A stretch of DNA of 64,000 bases from Pseudomaricurvus hydrocarbonicus (lineage in GTDB: Bacteria; Pseudomonadota; Gammaproteobacteria; Pseudomonadales; Cellvibrionaceae), in assembly GCF_011602365.1 (NCBI RefSeq), contig NZ_JAAONZ010000001.1, positions 62,001 to 126,000 on the forward strand, read 5' to 3'. The translations under genes and the position numbers were made by a program. The notes beneath the pieces are model-generated. The model had not been told where the DNA came from, did no database searches, and worked only from the letters and a program-made list of their open reading frames with translations. Of the stretch, positions 46,098-54,273 are shown piece by piece. Within the stretch, counting starts at the first letter, position 1; the number at the start of each line of letters is the position of its first letter.

Positions 46098-47855
46098 CTA
46101 CTGACTGAGCAGCCAGGCTTCGACCAGCACCAGTACCAGCAATGCCATCGACATACACTGCCAGAACAACAACGGATTGCGTTTGAGCAGGGGGGCGCCC
46201 TGGCGCTCTTTCACCAATTGATGATTAGGCGTTGAGATGTCCGTCAGAAATTCCGACATCACCGCATAACGCTGTGCCGGCGATTCTGCACAGGCTTTTT
46301 CCAGCGCCAGGTCCAACCATAGCGGAATGTCCTTGCGGTGATTTCTCGCCGAGGTGTAATGCCAGTCCTGGTAGCGCTGCGGATTACGCTGCTGCTGCAC
46401 AGACGTTTTGTAAGGCAGTTTGCCGGTGAACATTTCATACACCATCACGCCCAGTGAAAAAATGTCTGACTGATGCAAGCCCCTCTCCCCCCGAAGGTAT
46501 TCCGGAGCAATATAGTCCACTGAGCCAACGGGCACCTCCTCCCCCAGCGGTGAATCGATTTCATCCAATCCGTCCACTTTTACGGTGCCAAAGTCGATGA
46601 TCACCATTTTCTTCTGCGGGGTAATAATGATGTTTTCGGGTTTTAAATCGCGGTGCACCATGCCCATCCGCTCAAACACCCGAATGCCACGAATCATGGT
46701 TTCTGCCATGACACGAACCTCATCAAAACTCGGCGACGGGTTGTCGTGCATCCACTGCCGCAGGGTTTGCCCCTCAATAAATTCACACAGATGATACAAA
46801 AACGGAGAGCTTTGAGGGTGCTCAAAAATCTTCATGACATAGGGACTGTTGAGTCGCCGCCCTACCCACTGTTCGCGGATAAAACCTTCCAGGTACTGAG
46901 GGTCTTCAGAAAAATTCTCTGACGGCGCCTTCAGAATAAGCCGGCGGCGCGTCACCAGATCTTTAACCAGATACAAGTGGCTGCGTGTGCCACTGTGAAT
47001 AACCTTTTGAACTTCAAAGTGATCGATCTTGTTACCGACATCCAGTACCGGTGGAATCACCAGCTCGGTAAGCTGGCGATACACTTCATCCACATCCGCC
47101 TGGGGCAAAGCCTCAATTCGCACCAGCAAACAGCTCAGGTTATCATCACTGCCGTTTGCCAGCGCCAGTTCCACCGATGCTTTCGCGGCAGCCTCAAGGT
47201 CTTCACCGGCGCCCCCCAGCAACTCGAGAGCTTGCTGGCTGGATAGAAAATCATGCACGCCATCGGTGGTGAAAACCAACAAATCGCCCACCTGCAAAGA
47301 CTCTTGTCGATAGTCCACTTCCAGGCGACTGTCCATCCCCAACGCCCGGGTGATGAAGCTTTTCCGGCCATATTGGTTGTGGCTGTGGTCCCGAGTCAAC
47401 TGCTCCAGCGCCCCCTCCCGAAAGCGGTAAATTCGACTGTCCCCGGCATGCAATATATGCGCGGTAGTGGACTTAAACACCACCCCGGAAAAGGTGGTCA
47501 CCAGGCCGTTGTGACGCAAATCGCTCTGCTGACCGTGATGAAACAACCAGGCGTTTAAAGAGGTCAGTACCCTGGCCGCTGACTTTTTGACGCTCCAGCT
47601 GTCGGGTGTACTGTAGTAGTCTGCAATGAATTGTGTGACGCTGGTAATGCTGGCCTGCTGAGCGTTATCACTGCAACTGACGCCGTCGGCGATGCAGGCC
47701 ACAATCCCCTTGTAATTCACCACCCCGGGACTGCTCGGCAGTTTCGCGGCAAAAGCATCTTCGTTGCGCTCTTTGACACCCGCCGTTGTGTACCCACCCA
47801 CACTGACTCTCAGTACTTGCGGCACCTGGGCCTTGATATCCTCAATCATGCTCAT
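46098..47855 (-). CDS. Fused PP2C phosphatase and serine/threonine kinase, tail-anchored
   Basis: 585 residues. The N-terminal PP2C domain (about 15-240) has VKERNEDAF, CIADGVSCSDNAQQAS, HAGDSRIYRF, FTTDGVHDFLS and NGSDDNLSC, containing the metal Asp residues. The kinase domain (about 270-540) has HRDLKPENIIITP, VIIDFGTVKVD and SLGVMVYEMFTG; the usual Gly-rich loop is altered (VIHSGTRSHLYLV). One membrane helix near the end (MSMALLVLVLVEAWLL) anchors it with domains in the cytoplasm. ATG 47855 has AGGAAA upstream. A similar gene lies between nirB and the nitrate transporter gene in Pseudomonas, suggesting a conserved but undefined link to nitrate assimilation. Confidence 0.92.
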   Translation of the reverse strand: MSMIEDIKAQVPQVLRVSVGGYTTAGVKERNEDAFAAKLPSSPGVVNYKGIVACIADGVSCSDNAQQASITSVTQFIADYYSTPDSWSVKKSAARVLTSLNAWLFHHGQQSDLRHNGLVTTFSGVVFKSTTAHILHAGDSRIYRFREGALEQLTRDHSHNQYGRKSFITRALGMDSRLEVDYRQESLQVGDLLVFTTDGVHDFLSSQQALELLGGAGEDLEAAAKASVELALANGSDDNLSCLLVRIEALPQADVDEVYRQLTELVIPPVLDVGNKIDHFEVQKVIHSGTRSHLYLVKDLVTRRRLILKAPSENFSEDPQYLEGFIREQWVGRRLNSPYVMKIFEHPQSSPFLYHLCEFIEGQTLRQWMHDNPSPSFDEVRVMAETMIRGIRVFERMGMVHRDLKPENIIITPQKKMVIIDFGTVKVDGLDEIDSPLGEEVPVGSVDYIAPEYLRGERGLHQSDIFSLGVMVYEMFTGKLPYKTSVQQQRNPQRYQDWHYTSARNHRKDIPLWLDLALEKACAESPAQRYAVMSEFLTDISTPNHQLVKERQGAPLLKRNPLLFWQCMSMALLVLVLVEAWLLSQ

Positions 47856-47928
47856 ATCTTTCCTATCAGAACGCGGGTGAACCCTCACTGAGTTCGGCAC
47901 AGCGACACAATTTTAAACTGCGACACTA

Positions 47929-48035
47929 TTCGACAGCGCCATACAATGCATAGTGCCACAAAATTCGACAGTGCCATAAAATTCGACAGCGCCACAAAAT
48001 TCAGCAGCGCCCTAAAATTCAACAGCGCCACAAAA
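47929..48035. repeat. Six-copy 18-bp repeat between the transporter and kinase genes
   Basis: Units of the form TTCGACAGCGCCACAAAA follow each other from 47929, with 17-18 base spacing and one to six changes per copy. The array ends in the arm of the transporter gene's terminator. It lies 75 bases upstream of the kinase start. Confidence 0.9.
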
Positions 48036-48062
48036 AAACGGCCATCGTGGATGGCCGTTTTT
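48034..48062. terminator. Terminator after the nitrate transporter gene
   Basis: AAAAACGGCCAT and ATGGCCGTTTTT form a perfect 12-bp stem with a CGTGG loop, 80 bases past the transporter stop on the minus strand. It should limit read-through into the kinase gene. Confidence 0.88.
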
Positions 48063-48141
48063 AGCTTTGCGTTAACAAATGCTCAGAGTGGGTGCCCGGC
48101 GTTCCTGGTGCGGGCACCCACCTCGACAGGAGTTTGCCGCA

Positions 48142-49617
48142 TCACGCCTTGGCAACATCAATCAACTCGACACTGCCATCCTCATTGACTTCTGCAATCT
48201 GGCCAGAGGGCTCTTCCATCATCAACAGGGTCACGAAACCCAAAACAGCGGTAGCCGATATCACCAAAAAGAAGGTGCTGTAATCCACCAGCGACAAAAC
48301 CGTCAGATAGACAACCGCCCCCACATTACCGTAAGCCCCGGTCATGCCCGCGATCTGACCGGTCATGCGACGCTTGATCAGCGGCACCGCCGCAAAAACA
48401 GCACCCTCACCCGACTGGACAAAGAAAGAACACGCCATAGCCGCGACAACTGCTAACCACAAAGGCCAGGTGCCATCGATGTACCCCATCGCGAAATACC
48501 CAATCGCCAAACCTGCCGTCAAAATCAGTAAGGTGGGTTTACGACCAAATTTATCCGACAACCAACCACCGCCGGGACGAGACATAAGGTTCATAAAGGC
48601 GTAAGCCGAAGCGACCATGCCGGCCACCACCGGAGTCAGTTCAAACGTCTCGGAGAAGAACAATGGCAGCATGGAGATCACCGCCAACTCAGAACCAAAG
48701 GTGGCAAAATACAGGACATTCAATACCGCTACCTGCTTAAACTTGTAGCGATGAATCTCGGGAACCGGCTCAGAGAAGATAGACTTGTTCACTTTCCAGA
48801 CGTGCAAACAGTCATAGAGGTACAGCGCCGTCAGGCCGCCATAAATAGTGTTAACAACGAAGGCGCTCAACATACCCACACCGTTGGGAGAAAGTTTCCA
48901 GGCCAGTAAAGCCAAGGCCGCGTACATAGGAACCTTCATCACCAGCAGAAGGAAAAAGTCGCCGGTCGACGTCACTTCCATCGCCCCCAAATTTTTAGGA
49001 CGGAAGTACGTTGACCCCTTTGGCGTATCGCGAACATTGTGGTAAAAAACAAAGGAAAACAACAAGCTCATCAGACCTGTCACGCCCATGGCATAGCGCC
49101 AGCCATCGTCACCACCAAACATCAATGCGACCGTCGGTAACGTAAAAGCGGCGGCAGCAGAACCAAAGTTACCCCAGCCACCATAGATACCTTCGGCCGT
49201 GCCCAGCTCATTGTGAGGAAACCATTCGGACACCAGGCGGATACCCACCACGAAGCCGGCGCCGATACAGCCCAGGGCAAACCGGGCGATGGCCGCCTGA
49301 ATGAACGTGTCCGCCAGGGCAAACATAAAGCAGGGAATCGAACAGATCGCCAATAATGCAGAATAAACCGCCCGAGGGCCGTATTTATCCGTCAACATCC
49401 CAATCACCACGCGCGCGGGGATCGTAAATGCGACGTTTAAAATCAACAGCGTTTTGATTTCTTCGGTGGTCAAGCCCAGTGACTCTTTCAGGGCCTGAAG
49501 CAGTGGCGCGAAGTTGTACCACACCATGAACGTAATAAAGAATGCCATCCAACTGAGATGGAGGATTTTCATCTTTCCCGTAAACGAGATAAGGTTAAAT
49601 TTTTCAGCGGAGTTCAT
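48142..49617 (-). CDS. Nitrate/nitrite MFS transporter (NarK/NasA type)
   Basis: 491 residues from ATG 49617 (MNSAEKFNLISFTGKMKILH); the upstream extension of the frame has no similarity. Twelve membrane helices. Nitrate-signature Gly-rich helices are visible as GGWGNFGSAAAAF and GMTGAYGNVGAVVYL, and the RxxxxGxxxDKYG-type loop as PARVVIGMLTDKYGPR. The central cytoplasmic loop is about 70 residues. It belongs to the NNP family, importing nitrate for NasA. A sigma-54 type promoter (49663-49678) and an NtrC-like site lie upstream. It has its own terminator, so it is a separate unit from nirBD. Confidence 0.95.
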   Translation of the reverse strand: MNSAEKFNLISFTGKMKILHLSWMAFFITFMVWYNFAPLLQALKESLGLTTEEIKTLLILNVAFTIPARVVIGMLTDKYGPRAVYSALLAICSIPCFMFALADTFIQAAIARFALGCIGAGFVVGIRLVSEWFPHNELGTAEGIYGGWGNFGSAAAAFTLPTVALMFGGDDGWRYAMGVTGLMSLLFSFVFYHNVRDTPKGSTYFRPKNLGAMEVTSTGDFFLLLVMKVPMYAALALLAWKLSPNGVGMLSAFVVNTIYGGLTALYLYDCLHVWKVNKSIFSEPVPEIHRYKFKQVAVLNVLYFATFGSELAVISMLPLFFSETFELTPVVAGMVASAYAFMNLMSRPGGGWLSDKFGRKPTLLILTAGLAIGYFAMGYIDGTWPLWLAVVAAMACSFFVQSGEGAVFAAVPLIKRRMTGQIAGMTGAYGNVGAVVYLTVLSLVDYSTFFLVISATAVLGFVTLLMMEEPSGQIAEVNEDGSVELIDVAKA

Positions 49618-49662
49618 AGTAGCGTATCCCCATGGGTAAAAGTCGTTATTACCACCAAATAA

Positions 49663-49678
49663 TGCACACACCATGCCA
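49663..49678 (-). promoter_or_regulatory. Candidate sigma-54 promoter of the nitrate transporter gene
   Basis: On the minus strand: TGGCATGGTGTGTGCA, against the consensus TGGCACG-N4-TTGCA; the -24 GG, -12 GC and the spacing are right, with two changes. It lies about 50 bases upstream of the start codon. Confidence 0.65.
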
Positions 49679-49759
49679 TATAGATAAAACCCTTATTTAT
49701 CAATAGATTAGAAATAAATTCCGTCACCATCGCCTCATTAAAGCCCCACAAAAACGCAC

Positions 49760-49789
49760 ATTCACAAAATGGTGCACCATTCGGGTCAC
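49760..49789. promoter_or_regulatory. Two overlapping NtrC-like sites upstream of the transporter gene
   Basis: 49760-49776 contains CAAAATGGTGCA, exactly the right two thirds of the NtrC consensus TGCACCAAAATGGTGCA. 49773-49789 starts TGCACCA and has GGT at the matching distance. The shared part makes a 14-bp palindrome AATGGTGCACCATT. It is about 90 bases upstream of the -24 element, normal for an enhancer. Confidence 0.6.
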
Positions 49790-49894
49790 CCAAATAACCG
49801 AAAAGCCTCATGGATTCCTGGGGGAGTGCGACAAAACAGCTCTCAAGCGCACCACAAGAGGGCCCGTTCAGATCCGTTAAAAGAATTTTCTGAA

Positions 49895-49926
49895 CAGCCG
49901 GTAAATGACACAGCCGGTAAATGACA
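49895..49926. repeat. Two-copy 16-bp repeat
   Basis: CAGCCGGTAAATGACA is present twice without change between the nirD terminator and the transporter promoter region. Confidence 0.9.
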
Positions 49927-49930
49927 GGCA

Positions 49931-49955
49931 AAAAAAGGGGGCGCAAATGCGCCCC
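49931..49955 (-). terminator. Rho-independent terminator after nirD
   Basis: On the minus strand GGGGCGCA and TGCGCCCC pair around two bases and are followed by C and a run of T residues. It lies about 36 bases after the nirD stop and ends the cobA-nirB-nirD operon. Confidence 0.88.
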
Positions 49956-49990
49956 TAGTGCAGAGAACAACTTAAATTGCTTGAGGAAGG

Positions 49991-50320
49991 TCAAGCGGCC
50001 TGCAACTGAACCTCACCCGCCTCAAGACGAACCGGATAAGTTTTCAGCATATGCTCGGGTTCCTCCAGACACTCACCCGTCTGAAGATTGAAATGTTGTT
50101 TGTAAAGCGGTGAAGCCACAACCGGCACATCACTCAATGACCCCATAATGCCCCGACTCAACACATAGGCGTCACCGATGGGATCGTAATTGGATACCGC
50201 GTACAACGCCCTGGTTTTGCCGCAATAGAAGACAGCCACCTGCTCACCGTCGAGCAGCGCACACAAACCGGTGTTCGGGGTTAAATCACTTTCACTGCAA
50301 ATAGTTTTCCACTGACTCAT
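49991..50320 (-). CDS. nirD: Nitrite reductase [NAD(P)H] small subunit
   Basis: 109-residue Rieske-like protein from ATG 50320, which follows GAGGAG. It is the NirD partner of NirB: WKTICSESDLTPNTGLCALL, VAVFYCGKTRALYAVSNYDP, VVASPLYKQHFNL and CLEEPEHMLKTYPV. As in other NirD proteins the Cys and His ligands of a Rieske cluster are missing, so it is structural. The start is 22 bases past the nirB stop; cotranscribed. Confidence 0.96.
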   Translation of the reverse strand: MSQWKTICSESDLTPNTGLCALLDGEQVAVFYCGKTRALYAVSNYDPIGDAYVLSRGIMGSLSDVPVVASPLYKQHFNLQTGECLEEPEHMLKTYPVRLEAGEVQLQAA

Positions 50321-50342
50321 TGTAAAATCTCCTCTACCGGCC

Positions 50343-52877
50343 TTAGTCGACCAACTCAACTGATTGGATACGCTCTTCCCTGGTGGCCGGGCGACGCTGG
50401 CCGCGCTCAGCCACATAGGCAAGACTGCCGTCTGTTTCATCTGAATTAACAAAGTGCTTAAAACGCTTCAGCTTTTCCGGATTCTCAATGGTGGTTTGCC
50501 ATTCACACTGGTAATTACCGATATTGGCCACCATCTCCGCTTCCAGCTCTTCTCCCAAGCCCAGCTTGTCGTTGATCACCACCTCCTTCAGATAGTCCAG
50601 TCCACCCTCCAGATTTTCCAGCCACACCGAGGTGCGCTGCAAGCGATCGGCCGTGCGAATGTAGAACATCAAGAAGCGATCCACGTACTTGATCAACGTC
50701 TCATCATCCAGATCCGTGGCAAACAGATCGGCGTGGCGAGGGCGCATACCGCCATTACCACACACATACAGGTTCCAACCGTTTTCTGTGGCAATCACCC
50801 CCACATCCTTACACTGCGCCTCGGCACACTCGCGGGTACAACCGGAAACCGCAAATTTCAGTTTGTGTGGTGAACGCAGTCCCTTGTAACGATCTTCCAG
50901 ATTGATAGCAAAGCCCACGCTGTCATTGACACCGTAACGACACCAGGTGCTGCCCACACAGGATTTAACGGTACGCACTGACTTGCCATAGGCGTGCCCG
51001 GTTTCGAAGCCCGCATCGACCAGCTTCTTCCAGATCAAAGGCAATTCATGCAACTGCGCGCCAAACAAATCGATCCGCTGCCCCCCGGTGACCTTTGTGT
51101 AGAGGTCGAATTCTTTTGCCACCTCGCCCAGGACAATCAGTTTCTCAGGCGTAATCTCACCACCGGCGACGCGCGGAACCACTGAGTAGGTACCGTCTTT
51201 CTGCATATTGCCCAGAAAGATGTCATTGGTATCCTGCAGACCGATGTGCTCATCCTTCAACACGTAGTCGTTCCAGAACGACGCCAGAATAGAACCCACG
51301 GTGGGCTTGCAAATCTCACACCCCAATCCATGACCGTGACTGTCCAGCAGTTCGTCAAAGGTTTTGATCTGCTTAACGCGAACAATGTCAGCCAGCTCTT
51401 TGCGGGAATAGGCAAAGTGCTCACAGAGGTCGTTTTTCACTTCGTAACCCAGGTTCGCCAACTCGGCATCCAACACCTGCTTGGTGAGGGCCGCACACCC
51501 GCCACACCCGGTGGAAGCTTTGGTGGAGCCTTTAATGCCGCCCATGTCCACACAGCCATTGGCAACCGCCTCCTTGATCTGCCCCTTGGTGACGTCATAG
51601 CACGAACAGATTTGAGCGGTGTCTGGCAGGGCATCAACGCCCAACCCCACCGAAGCGGCGCCGTCGCCAGCGGGCAAAATCAGGCCTGCCGGGTTGTCGG
51701 GCAAATCCATGTCATTGAGCATCAGCTGCAGCAGGTTACCGTAGGCGTCCACATCCCCCACCAGCACCGCACCCAAAACTTTTTTGCCGTCCTCAGAAAC
51801 GATCAAGCGCTTATACACCTGCTCAATTTCATCGTTATAGGTGTAAGACTGGGCTCCCGGTGTATTGCCGTGCGCATCACCGATGGAGGCAACATCGACC
51901 CCCAGCAGCTTCAGCTTGGTGCTCATGTCGGCACCCTGGAACGTCTCGCTGCCGCCAGTTATATGAGAGGCAGCAACCTTGGCCATGGTATAGCCTGGTG
52001 CCACCAACCCGTAAATTCGGCCACTCCACAGTGCGCACTCACCAATGGCGTAAATGTTCTCAACGTTGGTCTGACAATTGTCATTGACCACGATGCCGCC
52101 GCGCTCACCAATCTCAAGATCAAACTGACGAGCCAACTCATCCTGTGGGCGAATACCCGCAGAAAACAGAATCATGTCGGTTTCGAGGTGACTGCCATCG
52201 GCAAAATTCATGCGGTAACGACAGGTTTCGCCCGGCACGATTTCAGAGGTGGCTTTTTCCGTGTGAACGGTCACCCCCAGATCCTCAATTTTACGGCGCA
52301 GCAAACTGCCGCCGCCTTCATCCAGCTGAACCGCCATCAGACGCGGAGCAAATTCCACCACGTGCGTTTCAAGACCCGCCGCTTTCAAGGCATTGGCCGC
52401 CTCCAGACCCAGCAGACCACCACCCACAACGACACCCACCTTGCTCTGTGACGCCGAAGTCGTAATCGCTTCCAGATCCTCAATGGTTCGGTAAACCAGG
52501 CAATGCTCCTGATCGTTACCCGGAATGGGTGGAACGAAGGGGAATGACCCTGTGGCCAGAACCAGCTTGTCGTAACTTTCTTTACGGCCGCTGGCCGTCA
52601 CCACATAATTTGCCTGGGTATTCAGTTCCACCACTTTATCGTTGAGAACAAAGTTCACGCCGTTGTCGTTGTAGTAACCCTCATCGGTGAGCGCCAGGTC
52701 CGCAGCCGTGGCACCGCTGAAGTAACTGCTCAACTGCACACGGTCGTAAGCCAGTCTCGGCTCTTCAGAAAAGGTGATGATGTCGAAATGCTCGGACTGC
52801 GGATCCTGCACCAGGTTATCAATAAACTTATGGCCAACCATGCCGTTTCCGACGACCAAAACACGTTGCTTACTCAT
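50343..52877 (-). CDS. nirB: Nitrite reductase [NAD(P)H] large subunit
   Basis: Assimilatory enzyme that reduces nitrite to ammonium with NADH in the cytoplasm. 844 residues: an FAD/NAD domain (VLVVGNGMVGHKFI, VGVVVGGGLLGLEAAN, IYAIGECALW), a BFD-type [2Fe-2S] domain near residues 424-475 (QICSCYDVTKGQI and STGCGGC), then the siroheme-[4Fe-4S] module with VKSCVGSTWCRYG (about 640) and AVSGCTRECAEAQCKDVGVI (about 677). All four siroheme-cluster cysteines are there. Second gene of the cobA-nirB-nirD operon, 15 bases after cobA. Under a sigma-54 type promoter. Confidence 0.98.
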   Translation of the reverse strand: MSKQRVLVVGNGMVGHKFIDNLVQDPQSEHFDIITFSEEPRLAYDRVQLSSYFSGATAADLALTDEGYYNDNGVNFVLNDKVVELNTQANYVVTASGRKESYDKLVLATGSFPFVPPIPGNDQEHCLVYRTIEDLEAITTSASQSKVGVVVGGGLLGLEAANALKAAGLETHVVEFAPRLMAVQLDEGGGSLLRRKIEDLGVTVHTEKATSEIVPGETCRYRMNFADGSHLETDMILFSAGIRPQDELARQFDLEIGERGGIVVNDNCQTNVENIYAIGECALWSGRIYGLVAPGYTMAKVAASHITGGSETFQGADMSTKLKLLGVDVASIGDAHGNTPGAQSYTYNDEIEQVYKRLIVSEDGKKVLGAVLVGDVDAYGNLLQLMLNDMDLPDNPAGLILPAGDGAASVGLGVDALPDTAQICSCYDVTKGQIKEAVANGCVDMGGIKGSTKASTGCGGCAALTKQVLDAELANLGYEVKNDLCEHFAYSRKELADIVRVKQIKTFDELLDSHGHGLGCEICKPTVGSILASFWNDYVLKDEHIGLQDTNDIFLGNMQKDGTYSVVPRVAGGEITPEKLIVLGEVAKEFDLYTKVTGGQRIDLFGAQLHELPLIWKKLVDAGFETGHAYGKSVRTVKSCVGSTWCRYGVNDSVGFAINLEDRYKGLRSPHKLKFAVSGCTRECAEAQCKDVGVIATENGWNLYVCGNGGMRPRHADLFATDLDDETLIKYVDRFLMFYIRTADRLQRTSVWLENLEGGLDYLKEVVINDKLGLGEELEAEMVANIGNYQCEWQTTIENPEKLKRFKHFVNSDETDGSLAYVAERGQRRPATREERIQSVELVD

Positions 52878-52892
52878 GACGTTTCCTCAATA

Positions 52893-53759
52893 TCAGGCTG
52901 ACAATTTTTGAAGTTGTTTGCGGGAAGTAATCTCTTCTGACGAGAGATTTGTAAACCAATCCAGTTGCTCGGCCAGGTTCACCACCTGACCGACGACAAT
53001 TAACGCGGGTGACTGTACCGCTTCACGCTCGACCAGCTCGGCCAACTCGTGCAGCTGTCCACGCACCACTCTTTGCTGCGGGCAGCAGCCGTTTTCAATC
53101 AAGGCAGCGGGCGTATCCCCACTCAACCCTGCAGCCTGCAATTTCTGGCTGATCATGCCGGCCTTGCTCAACCCCATATAAAACACCAGGGTATGATCCA
53201 TCTGTGCCAGCGAAGCCCAGTTAATGCCCAGTTCTTTTTCAGCGTGCGCCGTGACCAGAGTACAGCCCTGCGACACCCCCCGATGGGTCAAAGGAATACC
53301 CGCATAACTGGTACACCCCGCCGCTGCCGTCACTCCGGGAACCAATTCAACGTCTATACCGGACTGCTTGAGACGTAACATTTCTTCACCACCGCGACCG
53401 AACACAAAGGGGTCACCACCCTTAATGCGACAGATGTTTAAGCCTGTCTGTGCCTTTTCGACCAGCAGCTCATTCAATTCAGCCTGCGGGATAGAGTGGG
53501 CATCTTTAATCTTGCCAACATAAAAAGCGGGCGTTGATGCTGGAAAGAGATTGCGAATTTCCTGACTCACCAGATTGTCGAACAGGATCATATCCGCCCG
53601 CTCGATTACCCGAACCGCTTTAACGGTCAACAGTTCAGGATCGCCTGGACCCGCGCCAACCAGCCACACCTTGCCGGGTTTTATACCCGCCAGCGGTTTG
53701 GCCACCTTCAGCTTTACAATGTCTGTTACTGGACTTGTCACAATGTCTGTCGCGGGCAT
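52893..53759 (-). CDS. cobA: Uroporphyrinogen-III C-methyltransferase
   Basis: Methylates uroporphyrinogen III twice to precorrin-2, the precursor of the siroheme needed by NirB. Signature VWLVGAGPGDPELLTVKAVR, then DMILFDNLVS, RIKGGDPFVFGRGGEE, VVPGVTAAAGCTSYAGIPLTH-type loop (in two parts) and ENGCCPQQRVVRG. 288 residues including a ~27-residue N-terminal extension with an internal duplication (DIV-SPVTDIV) that ordinary SUMT enzymes lack. It has no CysG dehydrogenase/ferrochelatase domain, so those steps must come from elsewhere. First gene of the nitrite reductase operon. Confidence 0.95.
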   Translation of the reverse strand: MPATDIVTSPVTDIVKLKVAKPLAGIKPGKVWLVGAGPGDPELLTVKAVRVIERADMILFDNLVSQEIRNLFPASTPAFYVGKIKDAHSIPQAELNELLVEKAQTGLNICRIKGGDPFVFGRGGEEMLRLKQSGIDVELVPGVTAAAGCTSYAGIPLTHRGVSQGCTLVTAHAEKELGINWASLAQMDHTLVFYMGLSKAGMISQKLQAAGLSGDTPAALIENGCCPQQRVVRGQLHELAELVEREAVQSPALIVVGQVVNLAEQLDWFTNLSSEEITSRKQLQKLSA

Positions 53760-53798
53760 ATTGATGACCTTGAATCATTTAATCTTGATTTAAGTTCA

Positions 53799-53813
53799 GC
53801 AAAGACAGTGCCA
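53799..53813 (-). promoter_or_regulatory. Sigma-54 promoter of cobA-nirB-nirD
   Basis: The minus strand reads TGGCAC-TGTCT-TTGC, a perfect match to the -24/-12 core with correct spacing. The expected transcription start is near 53787, about 28 bases before the cobA ATG, so the leader is too short for an antitermination structure. Confidence 0.8.
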
Positions 53814-53942
53814 GACTGATAAAAAACGTTAAAAAAAATAATAACTTGTTAAAAATCAGATAGTTAAAGAAAAACAAAGGCCACAAGAAACAACTCAGCT
53901 TTCTGGTGGGCCACCCCCAATCCCAAACAAATTTGGCATTTA

Positions 53943-53959
53943 CGCACCATAACAATGCT
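53943..53959. promoter_or_regulatory. NtrC-like site in the cobA/nasA divergent region
   Basis: CGCACCATAACAATGCT matches TGCACCAAAATGGTGCA at 11 of 17 positions, with GCACCA complete. It is about 135 bases upstream of the cobA -24 element. A weaker GCACCA copy follows at 53965. Confidence 0.45.
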
Positions 53960-54040
53960 TACGCGCACCACTTTTGCCCCCTAAAGCACTACAAACCAAA
54001 TATTGCCTAGTCTATTATTTCATTTGAGACAAACCCATTG

Positions 54041-54057
54041 AGCACACTATTGGTGCA
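54041..54057. promoter_or_regulatory. NtrC-like site upstream of nasA
   Basis: AGCACACTATTGGTGCA has GCAC and TGGTGCA with the spacing of the NtrC dyad (12 of 17 positions). It is about 155 bases upstream of the nasA -24 element and 230 bases upstream of the cobA one. Confidence 0.55.
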
Positions 54058-54212
54058 ATAAAATAATGAAAACCCAGTTTGGATCACGTTTTAAACGCCA
54101 GCTATAGGCGCTCTGCCTATAAAGCAGCAGCCCCACGAGGTTTACCTTGTCCGGTGCCGTGGATACAGGGTTTGTACGCTCACTGGCAACAACCGCTCCA
54201 GAATCGGGCTGA

Positions 54213-54227
54213 TGGCTCGGTTATTGC
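54213..54227 (+). promoter_or_regulatory. Sigma-54 promoter of nasA
   Basis: TGGCTC-GGTTA-TTGC differs from the TGGCAC-N5-TTGC core at one base. The spacing is exact. The predicted start is near 54238, about 35 bases before the nasA GTG. Confidence 0.75.
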
Positions 54228-54273
54228 TTAACCTGTACCAGAGCCTAAATTTTTCATTGTACGGAGCCGGATC

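Noticed and set aside
47929-48035. CRISPR array
   Set aside because: The 18-base units are directly adjacent with no unique spacers, and there are no cas genes in the window.
50454-52451. Open frames opposite nirB
   Set aside because: Shadows of a large conserved gene; composition is His/Gln-rich as typical for antisense frames.
53963-53977. Second sigma-54 core (GCGCAC-N5-TTGC) upstream of nasA
   Set aside because: The essential GG of the -24 element is missing, and a far better match lies at 54213.
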